DNA of 64,000 bases, from positions 281,902,413-281,966,412 of the forward strand of contig CM038215.1 of NCBI GenBank assembly GCA_021442155.1. Reading direction: 5' to 3'. The DNA comes from Cymbidium sinense. Taxonomy: Eukaryota > Streptophyta > Magnoliopsida > Asparagales > Orchidaceae. Both the position numbers and the translations under genes were made by a program. Under the pieces are notes generated by a model that was given only the letters and a program-made list of their open reading frames with translations, made no database searches and was not told the origin of the DNA. Numbering within the stretch: position 1 is the stretch's first letter; each line of letters starts with the position of its first letter. This document shows positions 38,591 to 50,239 of the stretch, piece after piece.

Positions 38591-39962
38591 AATGAAAGCT
38601 TTTAAACTCTAAGGACCTCCACAATTTATGTTTTTCTTGAACTCCCTCTCTAATCTTATCAACAAGAAGAATATCATCAACAAAAAGCATACTCTGAGAT
38701 TCATCCTCTTGTAAATGTCTAGGAAGAACATCCATAATTAAACCAAAAATGTATGGGCTTAAAACCGATCCTTGATGTAATCCAACCGATAAAAAACACT
38801 AGTCAATCTTTTTTGTGTTTGAAAAAAGTGACAACTCCATACATATCCTTAATGACTTAAGTGTAGGCACTATTAACTCCCTTCTTTTTTTGAACTCTCC
38901 AAAGCATTTATCTTTGAACTTTATCATATGCTTTCTCTAAATCAACAAATATCATATGTAGATCTTCCTTAATCTCTCTATACTTCTCCATCAAACCTCT
39001 CAATAAATGTATAACATCCATGGTAGGCCTACCCAAAATAGATTCAAGGGTTTTGAGAAACGTTTGTATCACGCCGTAATCTATGCTAAATTGTTCCCTC
39101 CCATAATTTTAATGTATAGCACATAAACTTAATTCATCTGTAATTTGCACACATGGTGCATCAACTTTATTCTTAAAAATAGGAACCAACTCTTTCTCCA
39201 CTCATCGGGCATCTTATTAATCTTTAAAAATATATTAAAAAGATTAATAATCTAAGAAATTTTATGATTACCTAAGCATTTTCATACTATTAGAATATCA
39301 TCATGTCCTATTGCTTTTCCACACTTCATTTTTTTTTAAATCTCTCCAACTTCAATTTCACTAATACGATGATAAAAATAAAATTCTCTATTTTTATTTA
39401 GGGTACTAAGGTTGCTAAAATTAATCGTATTCTCACAACATTGACTGAAAAGTTTATCAAAATATATCATCGATCTATGTTCAATATCCTCTTCTGAAAA
39501 AATCACTTTAAGATTTTCATCTTTGATGCACTTCACTTAAACTAAATATTTACTTCTCCTATCTCTTTGCATGACTAACTTATCCATACATCTTTCACCC
39601 TTTTTAGTATCCAATCTATTGTATAAATCATTAAAAGCTGAATTATATCTTTTTTTAAAATCTCTATAGACTAGCTCTATACCTTTCATAATTCTCCAAG
39701 TTTTTACATCTAAACTAATTTTTATAACAATTTTTTTTTTATCTTTTCTCGCACATTTTGACTCCAACACCAACTTTTTTAATTAAAAAAATATTTTTCT
39801 TTTGATTCTTCAATAATATTTTTTTGCAACTTGCTTAATCTCACTTGCTACTTTTTCCCACAAAATATTAATTTCCTCATGAACATCACAAATTCTAAGA
39901 TCATGTAACTTATTCTTAAAATTATTTTTTATTTGCTCTTTAAGTATTTTCATTTAAACCTA

Positions 39963-40321
39963 AGATAATATTTCGATTTATCTTTCATCTTCCAACACTT
40001 CATCTTAAAATCTAAAACTAATAGTCGATGCTAAGTACTTAAACTTTCACCAGAATGATCATAAAAACTTTGCACTCAAAACGGTCTATTTTTTTTATCA
40101 GAAAATAATCAATCTACGTTTTACTAAATACATTCTTATAAGTGATAATATTTCGATTTATCTTTCATCTTCCAACACTTCATCTTAAAATCTAAAACTA
40201 ATAGTCGATGCTGAGTACTTAAACTTTCACCAGAATGATCATAAAACCTTTGCACTCAAAACGATCTATTTTTTTATCAGAAAATAATTAATCTACGTTT
40301 TACTAAATACATTCTTATAAG
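39963..40321. repeat. ~180-bp tandem duplication inside the RTE
   Basis: The segment starting GATAATATTTCGATTTATC (39963) starts again at about 40143 and is nearly identical to 40321, with a few substitutions and length changes in T runs. It lies between the endonuclease and linker regions and interrupts the LINE reading frame. Confidence 0.92.
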
Positions 40322-40944
40322 TGATAATATGCTCATCTTTTTTTCTAAAATAAAGTGTTAGCAACTACAAAATCAAAAACTAAAGCTAAATTCAATATAA
40401 TTTTACCTTCTTCATTAGTCTTCAAGCTTATAGCCATCATAAATGCTTTTAAAATCTTCTACCACTCTACAAATATGTCTATTTAAATCTCTTCCAATAA
40501 GTACTCATTTTTCAAGGGATATCTTTTATATTAATCTCTATCATTTCAAAATTTTTCTTTAAGACTATATTTAAATTATTTGAGGACCATAAACACTTAT
40601 AACATTAGTAATCTTAGCATTAACAATGATTTTTGCTATAATTTTAACTCAAATTCTATTATTTTCATAACATATCCTTCAAACTTTTATTTATGATCAC
40701 TACACCATTTATAGTACGACTCTTACCAGAATACCAAAGTTTAAAATCTAAACTATCAATCTCCTTGGCTTTCCCCCAACCCATTTGGTTTCTTGAATAC
40801 ATAAGATATTTATCTTCCAATGAACCATATCATCTATTAATTCTATTAATTTACTTATAAGAGTACCTATATTCTAAGTTTTTAACCTAATTCTAATTTC
40901 ATGGACTAACTTCTTTGTTTGTATACATTCATAATGTAAAAATC

Positions 40945-42310
40945 TTTCTTTATTTAACACTGCACTTGAGCACCGATGTAGTAGCCCTTGTACATTTTCA
41001 ATGCATTCAAACACAACACAAAACTTCTAGAAACACCCTAGCATTAGATTGTATTAAATGATTAATGTCATGATTTTTCAACAAGTTTTATGCTATCAAC
41101 TATCTAACAACCCTCCACTTTTCTCTTAGTCAAACTTGCTCCATAAAATTTTCTAGCTCAATGCATTTGGTCAATTCACACCTCAATCCAACCAATAGTC
41201 AAACTTCAAGAAAAAAAGGCCTCCATTAAATCCTTAAGCAAGGTAGATAACCTAAAAAATTCTATAAAGGATTTACAATGTCAATAGTAGTAAAACTCTT
41301 GCATTCATAACTTCGGGTGGCCCATAGCAATTAAATTCATATGACCATAACTAGACTAGGTCCTAGAAGAAAGACAAATTCATAACACTTAAAAGAAAGA
41401 CAAAAACATGAGTAACACGTAAAAAAGAAAAATATGAGTCAATATATGGACATGAATTAACAAATCATCAATATCTCTATGTTCTTTGACTGATTTTTTA
41501 TGATTATTTATCACACCGGCTATCTGCATATAAAATATCTCTCGGCATGTTTTTTAATCATGAACTCCAAAAGTTCAATTTTGGCAATCACATAGGTGCT
41601 TTCATTCAGAAAAATTGAGTAGAAGAAAAAGTGTTATGAGTGACAACAATGTTCGTGATTCTTGAACGAGTCACCAAACAGAAATAGAGAATCCTAGTCA
41701 CACTCTTGGAATTCAATTATTGTTGCTCATGTCAACAATGCGACATGAATTATGTGTAATTAGGCTCAATATCCAATAGCCACAGAAATCAAAATGGTGG
41801 CATATGTGATCATCAAACAACTCATTGGGTTGGTATAAATTAGTTGTTCTATTCTTTTTTTCATTTTTTTCATCAATACGCACCTCATTCACTTCATCAA
41901 CATTGTTCTACATAAGAAACCAACACAAACTTTGCTTCCATCAAAAAGATTTTTTTAGAGGCTTAAAAGGATTTAACTCAAGTAAGACTTGGTAATCATG
42001 TAAATACAACTTTAGTAAATCTGTGGATCAAGAAAATTATTTAGTATAGTAGGTATTAAATATGGTTAAATCTAAGAAGATTGTTCAACTATTTATTCTA
42101 AGACTTGATGATTGATATGATTGTGATATTTTATTACATTAATTTATCATAAACATATTTTAAATGGCTAATTAAATCATAATTAGCATAAGATAACATC
42201 TCAAATAATCATTAATTACAAATTTACTACCTAATTAATTAAACTTCTAATGACACTAAATAAATTATAATTAGAATTTACAAAATTAATTATATTTAAG
42301 AATTCCTATT
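40945..42310. other. AT-rich non-coding stretch
   Basis: Nothing recognisable was seen between the two RTE copies. Confidence 0.5.
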
Positions 42311-42312
42311 TA

Positions 42313-42754
42313 ATCAACAACAACAAGCCTTTATCCCACTATGTGGGGTAGGCTTCATGAATCCTTCGTCTCTATTGTGTCATATTATGTGTCAAATTCT
42401 CATTTAATTCAAATAAACTAAGATCATTTTTTATACATCTTAACCAAGTCTTATTAGGTCTACCTCTATCTTTTTTAACATAAGGCAAATCTAGCACATC
42501 TACTCTCCTAGCCGGGTCATCGAGCGGCCGACGGTTTATGTGACCAAATCATCTAAGGCAACTCTCTAATCTCATTTGTCCTTTGGAGCTACTCTAACAT
42601 TTTCTCAAACATACTCATTTCGCATTTTATCTCTAAGAGTAAAGCCATTCATCCACCTCAACATCCTCATCTCTGCAACACTCAATCTTATGCTTCTCTT
42701 TTACTGGCCAACATTCTGCATCATAAATCATTGTAGGTCTTACCACCATCTTAA
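42313..42754 (-). mobile_element. RTE-type LINE, 5'-truncated copy
   Basis: The + strand opens ATCAACAACAACAAGCC, the (GTT)n tail in reverse. Minus-strand translation gives RRRIHEAYPT at the 3' end and ARRVDVLDLPYVKK and DRGRPNKTW further in, the same C-terminal block as in the longer RTE copy. Only the last ~440 bp are present, which is typical of incomplete reverse transcription by a LINE. It is better preserved in this part than the longer copy. Confidence 0.85.
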
Positions 42755-43595
42755 TCAAATTAAATCAAAAATAATTTTACTTTATTTGAAAATAATTGCA
42801 TCAAAATCCCACAACTTTCTCCCCCTTCCATTATTACCTGAACCCTTTGATGAGTTACAATGGGAGCTCACAGGCCAAGGCATCGACCCTTGCTCAAAAC
42901 CGTTGATGAAAAAGAAGTGAGGAAGCTACGATGGGAGGCCGCTAGTGAAGGCGGTGACGAGATTATGGCGGAATGGAGAGGGATGTCACAATAAAGAATG
43001 TGGAGCATAATTCACAACTCGTGAATATCTGTTAAATCCTCCTAGTTACAAGATTTAATAAATCTAGGATTTATAACAAAAGAGAGTTAAGATGGAATTT
43101 AGAAGATCATAGAATTTATTTTGATTTTCTAGAGCATTTGGCAGGATAAACGGTAAATTTTATATAAATACTAAATCCTACTACCAAACAACCCCTTAGA
43201 GTTTCTGAAAGTAAATTAACTCGATCCCTATGGGTAATAATCTCTTTTCAGAAGCAACAAATTTCCAGCATAGTTTTGTTCAGAAACCCCAAACTAAACT
43301 CAAAACATCTTTTCAAGCAACCTAATGTAACTCAAAACCTGCAAGACCTATCCAAAACTTAATCACGTATTCTCCAATAGCTAAGAACAAACAACATGCA
43401 TCACAATCGTCATTTACTCAAAGCTCAAATAAACTATCAATTGTAAATAGACTCATGAAAAGGAATCGTCTCATTCCAACTAATCAATCACACAAATTAC
43501 TTCCATAGAGAACAGAGAAGAGAAGCTTATCTGACATCTGGGAATCTTCATGATTAACAGAGAAGAAAAGAAAAACAAAAGTTTGAAGAAGATAC

Positions 43596-43786
43596 CCTTC
43601 CTTTGGAGAGAAAGCCCCAAGTTGACGCAGGATTGCGGTTTCATGTCTCAGAAGGAGAAGACTGAGATGAGGAGGCGATCTTGAAATGGAGACCACCCTT
43701 GCTGAATCTAAGATGTCTTTTCTCCCACCAGGAGCTTGTCTTGGAGTAAGAAGATCGAGTGCTAGAGGAGAAGAAGCCATCGCCAT
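43596..43786 (-). CDS. Candidate first coding exon, unidentified protein
   Basis: On the minus strand an ATG at 43786 opens MAMASSPLALDLLTPRQAPG, continuing with DSARVVSISRSPPHLSLLLL to FSPKEG, and stops at a donor-like GG|GTATCT (GT at 43595-43594). Composition (Ser/Ala/Leu/Arg-rich, few acidic residues) and higher GC than the surroundings would fit an N-terminal targeting region of a plant gene. No downstream exon was recognised. Another frame also stays open over part of it (FKIASSSQSSPSE), so the frame may be broken. An upstream ATG at 43846 is in frame but less start-like. Confidence 0.35.
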
Positions 43787-43915
43787 TCGAGTTCTTGGCG
43801 TTCGAAGAAGTTCACTTTCCAGTTTCCACTCATGCGATATCCACATCAGTAGAGTAGCGAAGTTTATTTTTTTCCAAAAATATGTTTATTTATACGTGCA
43901 AATAATATTTAGTCA

Positions 43916-43985
43916 GGGGATTTACATACATATCACACAATTCTTATGTATTTATATATCTAATACCTAAACTTTCTTATTATAA
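43916..43985. mobile_element. Single arm of the 44.5-kb MITE family
   Basis: GGGGATTTACATACATATCA followed by CACAATTC and ATATCTAATACCTAAAC matches one terminal arm of the MITE at 44549-44790. No opposite arm was found close by, so this is a half-element. Confidence 0.6.
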
Positions 43986-44548
43986 TTACTTCAAATTTTT
44001 TGTTGACGAATCGAGAAAACTCATAAGATTTAATTTGTTACAAAGAAGGGAAAGGTGGCGCTGGAAACGAAAGTGACAAAGATAAAGTCAATTTCCCTCT
44101 TGACACATCAGATCTGTTGAAGTTGGAAACAACGATGTAGAAGATTTTCATAGAATGACCTATTGGTGAATCCTCCTAAGTGGAATCTGTTTGAGTTTCC
44201 AGAATTGAAACCCCTTCTTGCGAAGAGGCCCCACCCTCATCAAATGCAAGACTCTGCAAGGACAAACCTTTTTCTCCTCGTGATCACTAAACGTGGTTAG
44301 ACTCTTATGTAAATTTGAATAACTAATAAGTTGAAACCTAGTTTTTAAAGAAATATTATTGTGTTTATTGCAGCTTTTCGATTTTTTTCTAAGGAAATGC
44401 ATTAAATTTGTCATACCAAGCTCCCAATGCTTATTTTGGTCAATATAATACTTCCATGGAGTTACATACATAATTTGAATCAACTAAGTTTTTAAATCCA
44501 AATGAAAATTGAACAAATATTCTTCTTCAATTATGTCATTTAAAAATA

Positions 44549-44790
44549 GGGGGATTTACATACATATCACGTCAAACTTCCATATTTACATATCTAACAC
44601 CTAAAATTAGATATTTACTTATCTAACACTTTTCTATGCTTAAAAAAGGTGCATTTCACTTTTAAAAAGTGAATAAAATGATATTTTTGATGTGATATTA
44701 AAGATTAGAGTGTTATCTATATAAAAATTAAAGTTTAGGTATTAGATATGTAAATATAGAAGTTTGACGTGGTATGTTTGTAAATCCCCC
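44549..44790. mobile_element. Mutator-like MITE with 9-bp target duplication
   Basis: The 242-bp element starts GGGGGATTTACATACATATC and ends with the near-exact reverse complement (ATGTTTGTAAATCCCCC). The inverted repeats extend about 60 bp inward, covering ACGTCAAACTTC and ACATATCTAACACCTAAA on the left and their complements on the right. TTAAAAATA lies at 44540-44548 and again at 44791-44799, a perfect 9-bp target-site duplication. Long terminal inverted repeats with a 9-bp duplication are the signature of Mutator-superfamily non-autonomous elements. It has no coding capacity. Confidence 0.92.
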
Positions 44791-46150
44791 TTAAAAATAT
44801 ACTTTGTACATCCGTTTGAGGTAAATTACATCAGATAAAACACGCAAATGCTAATAATAGCTTAATAGCTCGAGATAAGCACCATGCGGAAAAGTCTCCT
44901 CTAAATCCAATTTTTTTTTAAAACTAAAGCCTTCGAGATTAGTTTAGCATTGCATCATTTATTTTATTTTGAAGATCCATTTCATATCCACAACACTATA
45001 ATCTAAAGGCATTGATACTGACTCCTAAATATCAATTCTTATAAACTAATTTATTTCATCTTGTAATGCTTTTTAGTATTATTTGATTTAGCTAATTATA
45101 TAAATGCAGTATGATTAACTTGATTTCTAATTGCATTTCTTAATTTTAAATCAATGAAATGTTATTTTAAAGATTTGTTCTTTATAATGATTATTAATAT
45201 ATATATTTGAATACCTTTTTCATTCAAAGTAAATAATATTATCATAATTATTTTCATTGAAATCTTTACTTTTCTCTTTTGTTTTTCTATCTAGTTTTTT
45301 ATTTTATTTTTATAGAAAGGAGTTGAGTTTTTTAAAATAAATGTAGCATCAACATGGTTGGAGATTCAGCAATTGCACCATCAAAATTTTAAGTTCTAGG
45401 GCTATTTGATTCATTGTCTTCTTATTACTATCATTTTTAATTTATAGCCCTAGCTTTTACTATGTATAATCAAAGAATCAAGCAAATAGTTAATATAATA
45501 ATTTGATAAATCTTTAAACATTATAATGATTGTAACTTTAGCATATTAAGATTTAGACAAGAATCAAATTATTTTATTTACTTTATCTTGGTTATAATAT
45601 TCTTTCAAAATAGCATAAAATAGTTATTATTTTTAAATATTATTTATATGTCTAAAATTTTTATATACATGAGTGTGTACTAGTTTTCTTAACTTTTTTA
45701 TCATTTTAAATGCCCTAATTTTATGAACCATTGACAAATAAAAAGTTTACTTGAATCTTAATTCTATAATGACAATTTAATTGCTCTCATGTTAATTAGG
45801 TCACTAACTTCACTTGAATTATAAATAAACTTTACTAAACTTTATACTTAATTTGTAATTTTAAGCCCTTTCTAAAGCAACCAAATTCACACCTACACTA
45901 ACTTTAGCAAAATTGGTAGTACATATCAAAATATAATTATGAAAAAAAAATTATATTTTAATTATAAAATGAACAGTCATTTCATTCTTTTGAACTAGCA
46001 AGCTGACCGATGTGTTCATGCATGTATTTGATCGATATGATAAAAATGAAAAATGAGTTTAAATTTTATTGTGACTTTTGATATTTGAGTGAGAAATTGA
46101 AAAATTAAAACAAGTGGGTGTTGATTTTGTAAATAGTCATATTTTGAGTG

Positions 46151-46182
<32 letters not shown>
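46151..46182. repeat. (TA)n microsatellite
   Basis: A TA run longer than in the matching place of copy 1 (about 27299-27316), a length difference between the two duplicates. Confidence 0.9.
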
Positions 46183-46185
<3 letters not shown>

Positions 46186-46260
46186 ATTGCCCCTGAATTA
46201 TTTATCAAATATGAAGACTTCTAGTCATTAATGAGATTGATAATACATGCTACAGACTCA

Positions 46261-46344
46261 TCAGCCCTTTAACGAGTACTTCTTTCCTGTGAATGCCTGA
46301 AACTTGGTCTCTTCTTCTTGCTTGGGAGATTCTTCCTTAGGCAC
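46261..46344 (-). pseudogene. UFD1: Last exon of UFD1 copy 2
   Basis: An 84-bp exon on the minus strand, same length as its counterpart, with acceptor TTTCAG and a clean frame: VPKEESPKQEEETKFQAF, then KKYSLKG and TGA. The terminal Gly fits the plant UFD1 C-terminus better than the Arg in copy 1. The exon itself is intact but its gene is not: the preceding exon is missing and a retrotransposon lies upstream. Confidence 0.8.
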
Positions 46345-46881
46345 CTGAAATGAGAAGCGAATTGAAGTAGTTTTAATTTAAAAGTCTATTGTAAATTATA
46401 ATAATATCTCATATTTAAGGGATTTTTTTTTTGGAATTTAATGATAATAATTTATTTTTTGTTTTAAGAAATAAATCATATTATTTTGAAAGACACTGAA
46501 AAATAACTTTTAGATGTTTTAAGTATTTTTAAAAATAATTATCACAACTAAATATATTTTATTTAAAATCAAAACATATATAAAAATAAAAAATAAAAAA
46601 TAAAAGTGATCTCAGGCGGTTCCTAAATAACCCAAATTTAAGTTCTACTATTTTAATCTCAAATACATACTGTGTCACAATCCTCTAATAATCATTTCTC
46701 GATCCATTCTTCTCAATTTTCCCGCACTTTGCTTCTTATCATTTTAATTTATGTCATTCTCAATTAAGAAAAAGAGAGAAAAATGGAATCTATATCCAGA
46801 AAACCATGATGATGATAGAAATGCTGATGCACCATGCAAGAACTGAAACTTAGTATAGTATGATAAGTTTTCATACCTGAA

Positions 46882-47284
46882 CAGTTAATATAATAATTTG
46901 ATAAATCTTTAAACATTATAATGATTGTAACTTTAGCATATTAAGATTTAGACAAGAATCAAATTATTTTATTTACTTTATCTTGGTTATAATATTCTTT
47001 CAAAATAGCATAAAATAGTTATTATTTTTAAATATTATTTATATGTCTAAAATTTTTATATACATGAGTGTGCACTAGTTTTCTTAACTTTTTTATCATT
47101 TTAAATGCCCTAATTTTATGAACCATTGACAAAATAAAAAAGTTTACTTGAATCTTAATTCTATAATGACAATTTAATTGCTCTCATGTTAATTAGGTCA
47201 CTAACTTCACTTGAATTATAAATAAACTTTACTAAACTTTATACTTAATTTGTAATTTTAAGCCCTTTCTAAAGCAACCAAATT
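46882..47284. repeat. 403-bp local duplication of 45485-45890
   Basis: From ACAGTTAATATAATAATTTG this repeats 45485-45890 almost base for base, in the same orientation about 1.4 kb downstream. The left join is directly at the broken UFD1 exon border (TTTCATACCTGA) and the right join is directly at the start of the 5' LTR. Either a rearrangement linked to the insertion or an assembly mis-join would give this. Confidence 0.88.
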
Positions 47285-48550
47285 CATATCCTCAAATAGA
47301 CAACAAAGGAAAAAGGGAAAGAAGAATTCCAAGTTGGCTAAAGGACTTCATAACATAAACATAAGTAATTACTCAGGACAGTAAGAAGGGACAAATACAG
47401 CCATACTTTACAGAAACTAACCAGACAGAGACAAGATATAATAACAACAGAAAAGAAAAGATTACAAGTATACTAATTCAGAGCATAAAATAAATACAAA
47501 TATTACATAGTACAAATACAACATGTCCAGAATAGCACTAGAACCAAAGATCAGCTAGAATGATAATAAGCTGCAACAGCATTAAAATCCCAAAGTAACA
47601 CCACAGAAGGACAGCACAACTGAATATAGATAGTTCAAGAAAAAAACCCTGCAGCAGTTATCAATAACAAAATTTAGAATCAGAACTCAAGAATCAAGAA
47701 ATCAAATAACAAAATAACTGTTTTCTATTATTTTGTAACAGAATGGATGAAACAATAAGATCTATCAGAAAATCAAGAAGATCGATGACTAAACCAACTA
47801 ATATTCCAGAGAGACAGAAGTAAGAAATAGTGAATAACCGATCCATTGTAACAGAAAGTCATTACTCATGTAAAGAAGGCTTAAAGATAGGTTAGACAAA
47901 TAGTATAAATAGAGGATAATAGACAAACAGAGGGGTAATCAATATTTTTTGAAAGAACTTATCTTCTTCAAGCTTCTTCTTCTTCTCCTTCTTCTACTCA
48001 CTTTTTCCTCCTGGTTATCTCGCCGGGAACCGCCATCCTCACCGATCAAAAACCCTAGTGTTTCTCCCCCTCCTCTGCTCTCAGCTCTCATCCCCTCTCA
48101 GGAGCGTCGACGGCTCGAATGGTCAAAGGAAACGAAACAAAAGCCTTGCTTAAGGAAAGCTTCCTCTAGAAGCTTCATCCCACGGCCTAGAAACAGCCAC
48201 ATTAACCCAAATCAAGGGCTCTGATTCATTCCAAGGAGCACAGAACAAGGCAAGGGATCAAGCGGCAGGCCACCGTGGAACCTAAGAAAGGGAAACAAGA
48301 ACCACTCGATCGAAACACAAATCCAAGGGCTGAAAAGATCCAATCAAATCTGACGATTCAGAGCTCAGTTCAAAAGAAACTCAATCCAAGTGCTAGATCC
48401 AACGGCCAAGCACAAAGGGCTCAAATCCAATGGTTCAGAAAGCACCCGATAATTCTCCCCGATTTTCAATTAACTCAGCCGGGTTCAGACCACTTAGAGT
48501 GAGTCAACTCACTGAACTAAACTCAAATCTCACCCAACTAGACCCTATCA
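47285..48550 (+). repeat. 5' LTR (lacks its first ~11 bp)
   Basis: Homologous to 53040-54256. It begins inside the LTR (CATATCCTCAAATAGACAAC) whereas the 3' LTR begins TGATATGACTC. It ends ACCCTATCA. Over the shared part it is about 50 bp longer than the 3' LTR, the differences being mostly small indels at CAG/CTG. Confidence 0.92.
47904..47912 (+). promoter_or_regulatory. TATA box of the 5' LTR
   Basis: TATAAATAG, repeated at the same place in the 3' LTR (53630-53638) and in the related LTR at 18700-18708. Conservation of the motif across diverged LTRs supports it as the core promoter. Confidence 0.75.
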
Positions 48551-48567
48551 TTGGTGCTCTCGTTGAT
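48551..48567 (+). other. Primer-binding-site candidate
   Basis: TTGGTGCTCTCGTTGAT follows directly after the CA end of the 5' LTR, the place where the tRNA primer pairs. The same TTGGTGCT motif follows the LTR-like segment ending near 14735. I do not assign the tRNA. Confidence 0.65.
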
Positions 48568-48583
48568 TACCACAACTCAGACA

Positions 48584-49620
48584 ATGGCAGAAGGCACAAG
48601 ACATACATCAAAAACACTAGAGGAATGTGTGGGAAGACTAAATAAAACTGAGGAACAAATTTCCTCAATTACTATCATATTGAATGAAGTTTCAAGAAGG
48701 CTAACGGCTATAGAAGCCAAATTGGAAACAAATTCTCAAGAACAGCAACAATCTCAGGTGTGTAATGCTTCTTATACTGAACTTTCTTCCCCAAATAGAT
48801 CACACACACAACACCAACAAAATACCAGACCTGTTAAGATAGATATGCCTAGATTTAATGGAGAAAATCCAAGAGGATGGCTGTTCAAAGCATATCAGTT
48901 TTTTCAGTACTATAGTTTATCAGAGGACCAAAAATTCATAATAGCCTCTGTATACATGGATGGATCTGCCTTGAGCTGGTATCAATGGATGCATGTAAAC
49001 AAACAATTACATTTATGAACACAGTTCAAAGAACAAGTCATTCAAGGATTTGGACCCTCTCTATATAGGGACTTGAGAGGAGAATTAGCTAAGTTACAAC
49101 AAAAAAACCACAGTCCAAGAATTCTACAATCAATTTGAGGAATTAGCTAACCAAATTTCAGGTATTCCACCTGAATTTCTACAAAATTATTTTGAATCAG
49201 GGTTTAGGTAAGATATTAAGTGGGAAGTAAGAGCCTTACAGCCCAATTCTCTTCAACAAGCCTTTCAGTTAGCTAAACTAATGGAAGATAGGTTAGCAGA
49301 TGAGGTGTTTATGGCAAGAACAGCAAGATTCAATCAAGTACCAGCCATAAAATATCAACAATAATATCAACAACCTCTGCTCCCTACACCAACAATGCCA
49401 ATTCACAACAACAATACTAATAACAAACCAACCATTCCAATACAAAGACTCACACCAACACAGTTAGAAGAAAGAAGAAAAAAAGATTATGTTTTAACTG
49501 TGATGAGAAATTCCATAGGGGCCACATCTGTAAATCAAAGCTATTTGCCCTCATGGTGATCAATGAGGAGCAGGAGGACAACCTGCAGCAAGAAAATCAA
49601 GAAGAAAACCTGTCAATACA
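48584..49620 (+). pseudogene. gag of the Ty3 element
   Basis: Starts at ATG 48584 (MAEGTRHTSKTLEECVGRL). It has a coiled-coil-like N-terminus, then the capsid-type block IDMPRFNGENPRGW...FFQYYSL at about 48840-48920 and DGSALSWYQW. The frame is closed by TGA at 49016-49018. The homology continues in other frames (ELANQISGIPPEFLQNYF) and ends with a CCHC zinc knuckle near 49485-49530, CFNCDEKFHRGHIC (Cx2Cx4Hx4C), which binds the RNA genome. At least one frameshift and several stops separate the parts. Confidence 0.85.
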
Positions 49621-49679
49621 AGAAGATATTCCATAAATTAGTTTCAATGTATTCACAGGGCAATCAAATCCCAGAACCC

Positions 49680-49975
49680 TAAGACTACAAGGGATAATTG
49701 GAAATAAAAAAGTGCAAGTACTGATTGATAGTGGTTTAACCCATAACTTTATCCAGTCCAAATTAGCCAAGTTTATAGACCACACAGTAACATCTGCATC
49801 AGTTTTCAAAGTATTAGTAGGAAACGGGAAAACTTTAAAGTGTTCAGGAATATGCTCTAATATTCCTATCCAACTACAAGGATACACCTTCATCGATTGC
49901 TATTTCGCCAATGCAAGGAGCAGATGTAGTATTAGGTGTTCAGTGGCTAGAACAATTAGGAGAATGTATAACTAA
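49680..49975 (+). pseudogene. Aspartic protease domain
   Basis: The block QVLIDSGLTHNF at about 49712-49750 carries the DSG catalytic triad motif of retroelement proteases. It is open to 49975 in a frame that drifts out of homology near the end. It would cleave the Gag-Pol polyprotein. Confidence 0.82.
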
Positions 49976-50239
49976 TTACAAAAAGCTCACAATGAAATTT
50001 AAGTATAAGGACACCTTGGTACAACTACAAGGAGATACAACATCTAAGGTTCAAGGCATCACATTGCACTAATTCACCAAATTACAGAATAAACATGAAA
50101 TAGCTTCATACCTGCAAATAACAGAAGTCCAAAGTTCTACAGAGGCTACAGCAAGTGAGTTCCAAAGCCTACCTAAAAACATTCAAACAATATTACAGAA
50201 ATACCAAGACATATTTCAAGCTCCACAGACCTTACCTCC

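Larger units (their letters stand above)
37862..40940 (-). mobile_element. RTE-type LINE, near full length, decayed
   Basis: Minus-strand order fits a plant RTE retrotransposon. Endonuclease at about 40860-40700: NILCIQETKWVGGKPR. Linker: YNRLDTKKGERCMDKL at 39773-39537 and KCIKDENLKVIFSEEDIE at 39536-39336. Reverse transcriptase: FVDLEKAYDKVQR at about 38956-38911, LHQGSVLSPYIFGLIMDVL near 38785-38720 and the catalytic box MLFVDDILLVD at about 38690-38658, which keeps both Asp. C-terminal block: RWFGYIK...RGRSKKIW and RRRIHVANPTL near 38130-37890. It ends in a (GTT)n tail, seen as (CAA)n at 37862-37890 on the + strand, the usual RTE 3' end. Stops and frameshifts occur throughout, so it is inactive. 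Confidence 0.85.
45232..46877. repeat. Duplicated segment, copy 2 (3' part of UFD1 locus)
   Basis: Collinear with 26413-27960, with small indels and a longer (TA)n at 46151-46182. It carries the last UFD1 exon but breaks off at the donor of the penultimate exon, where an unrelated join to a local repeat follows. Confidence 0.9.
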
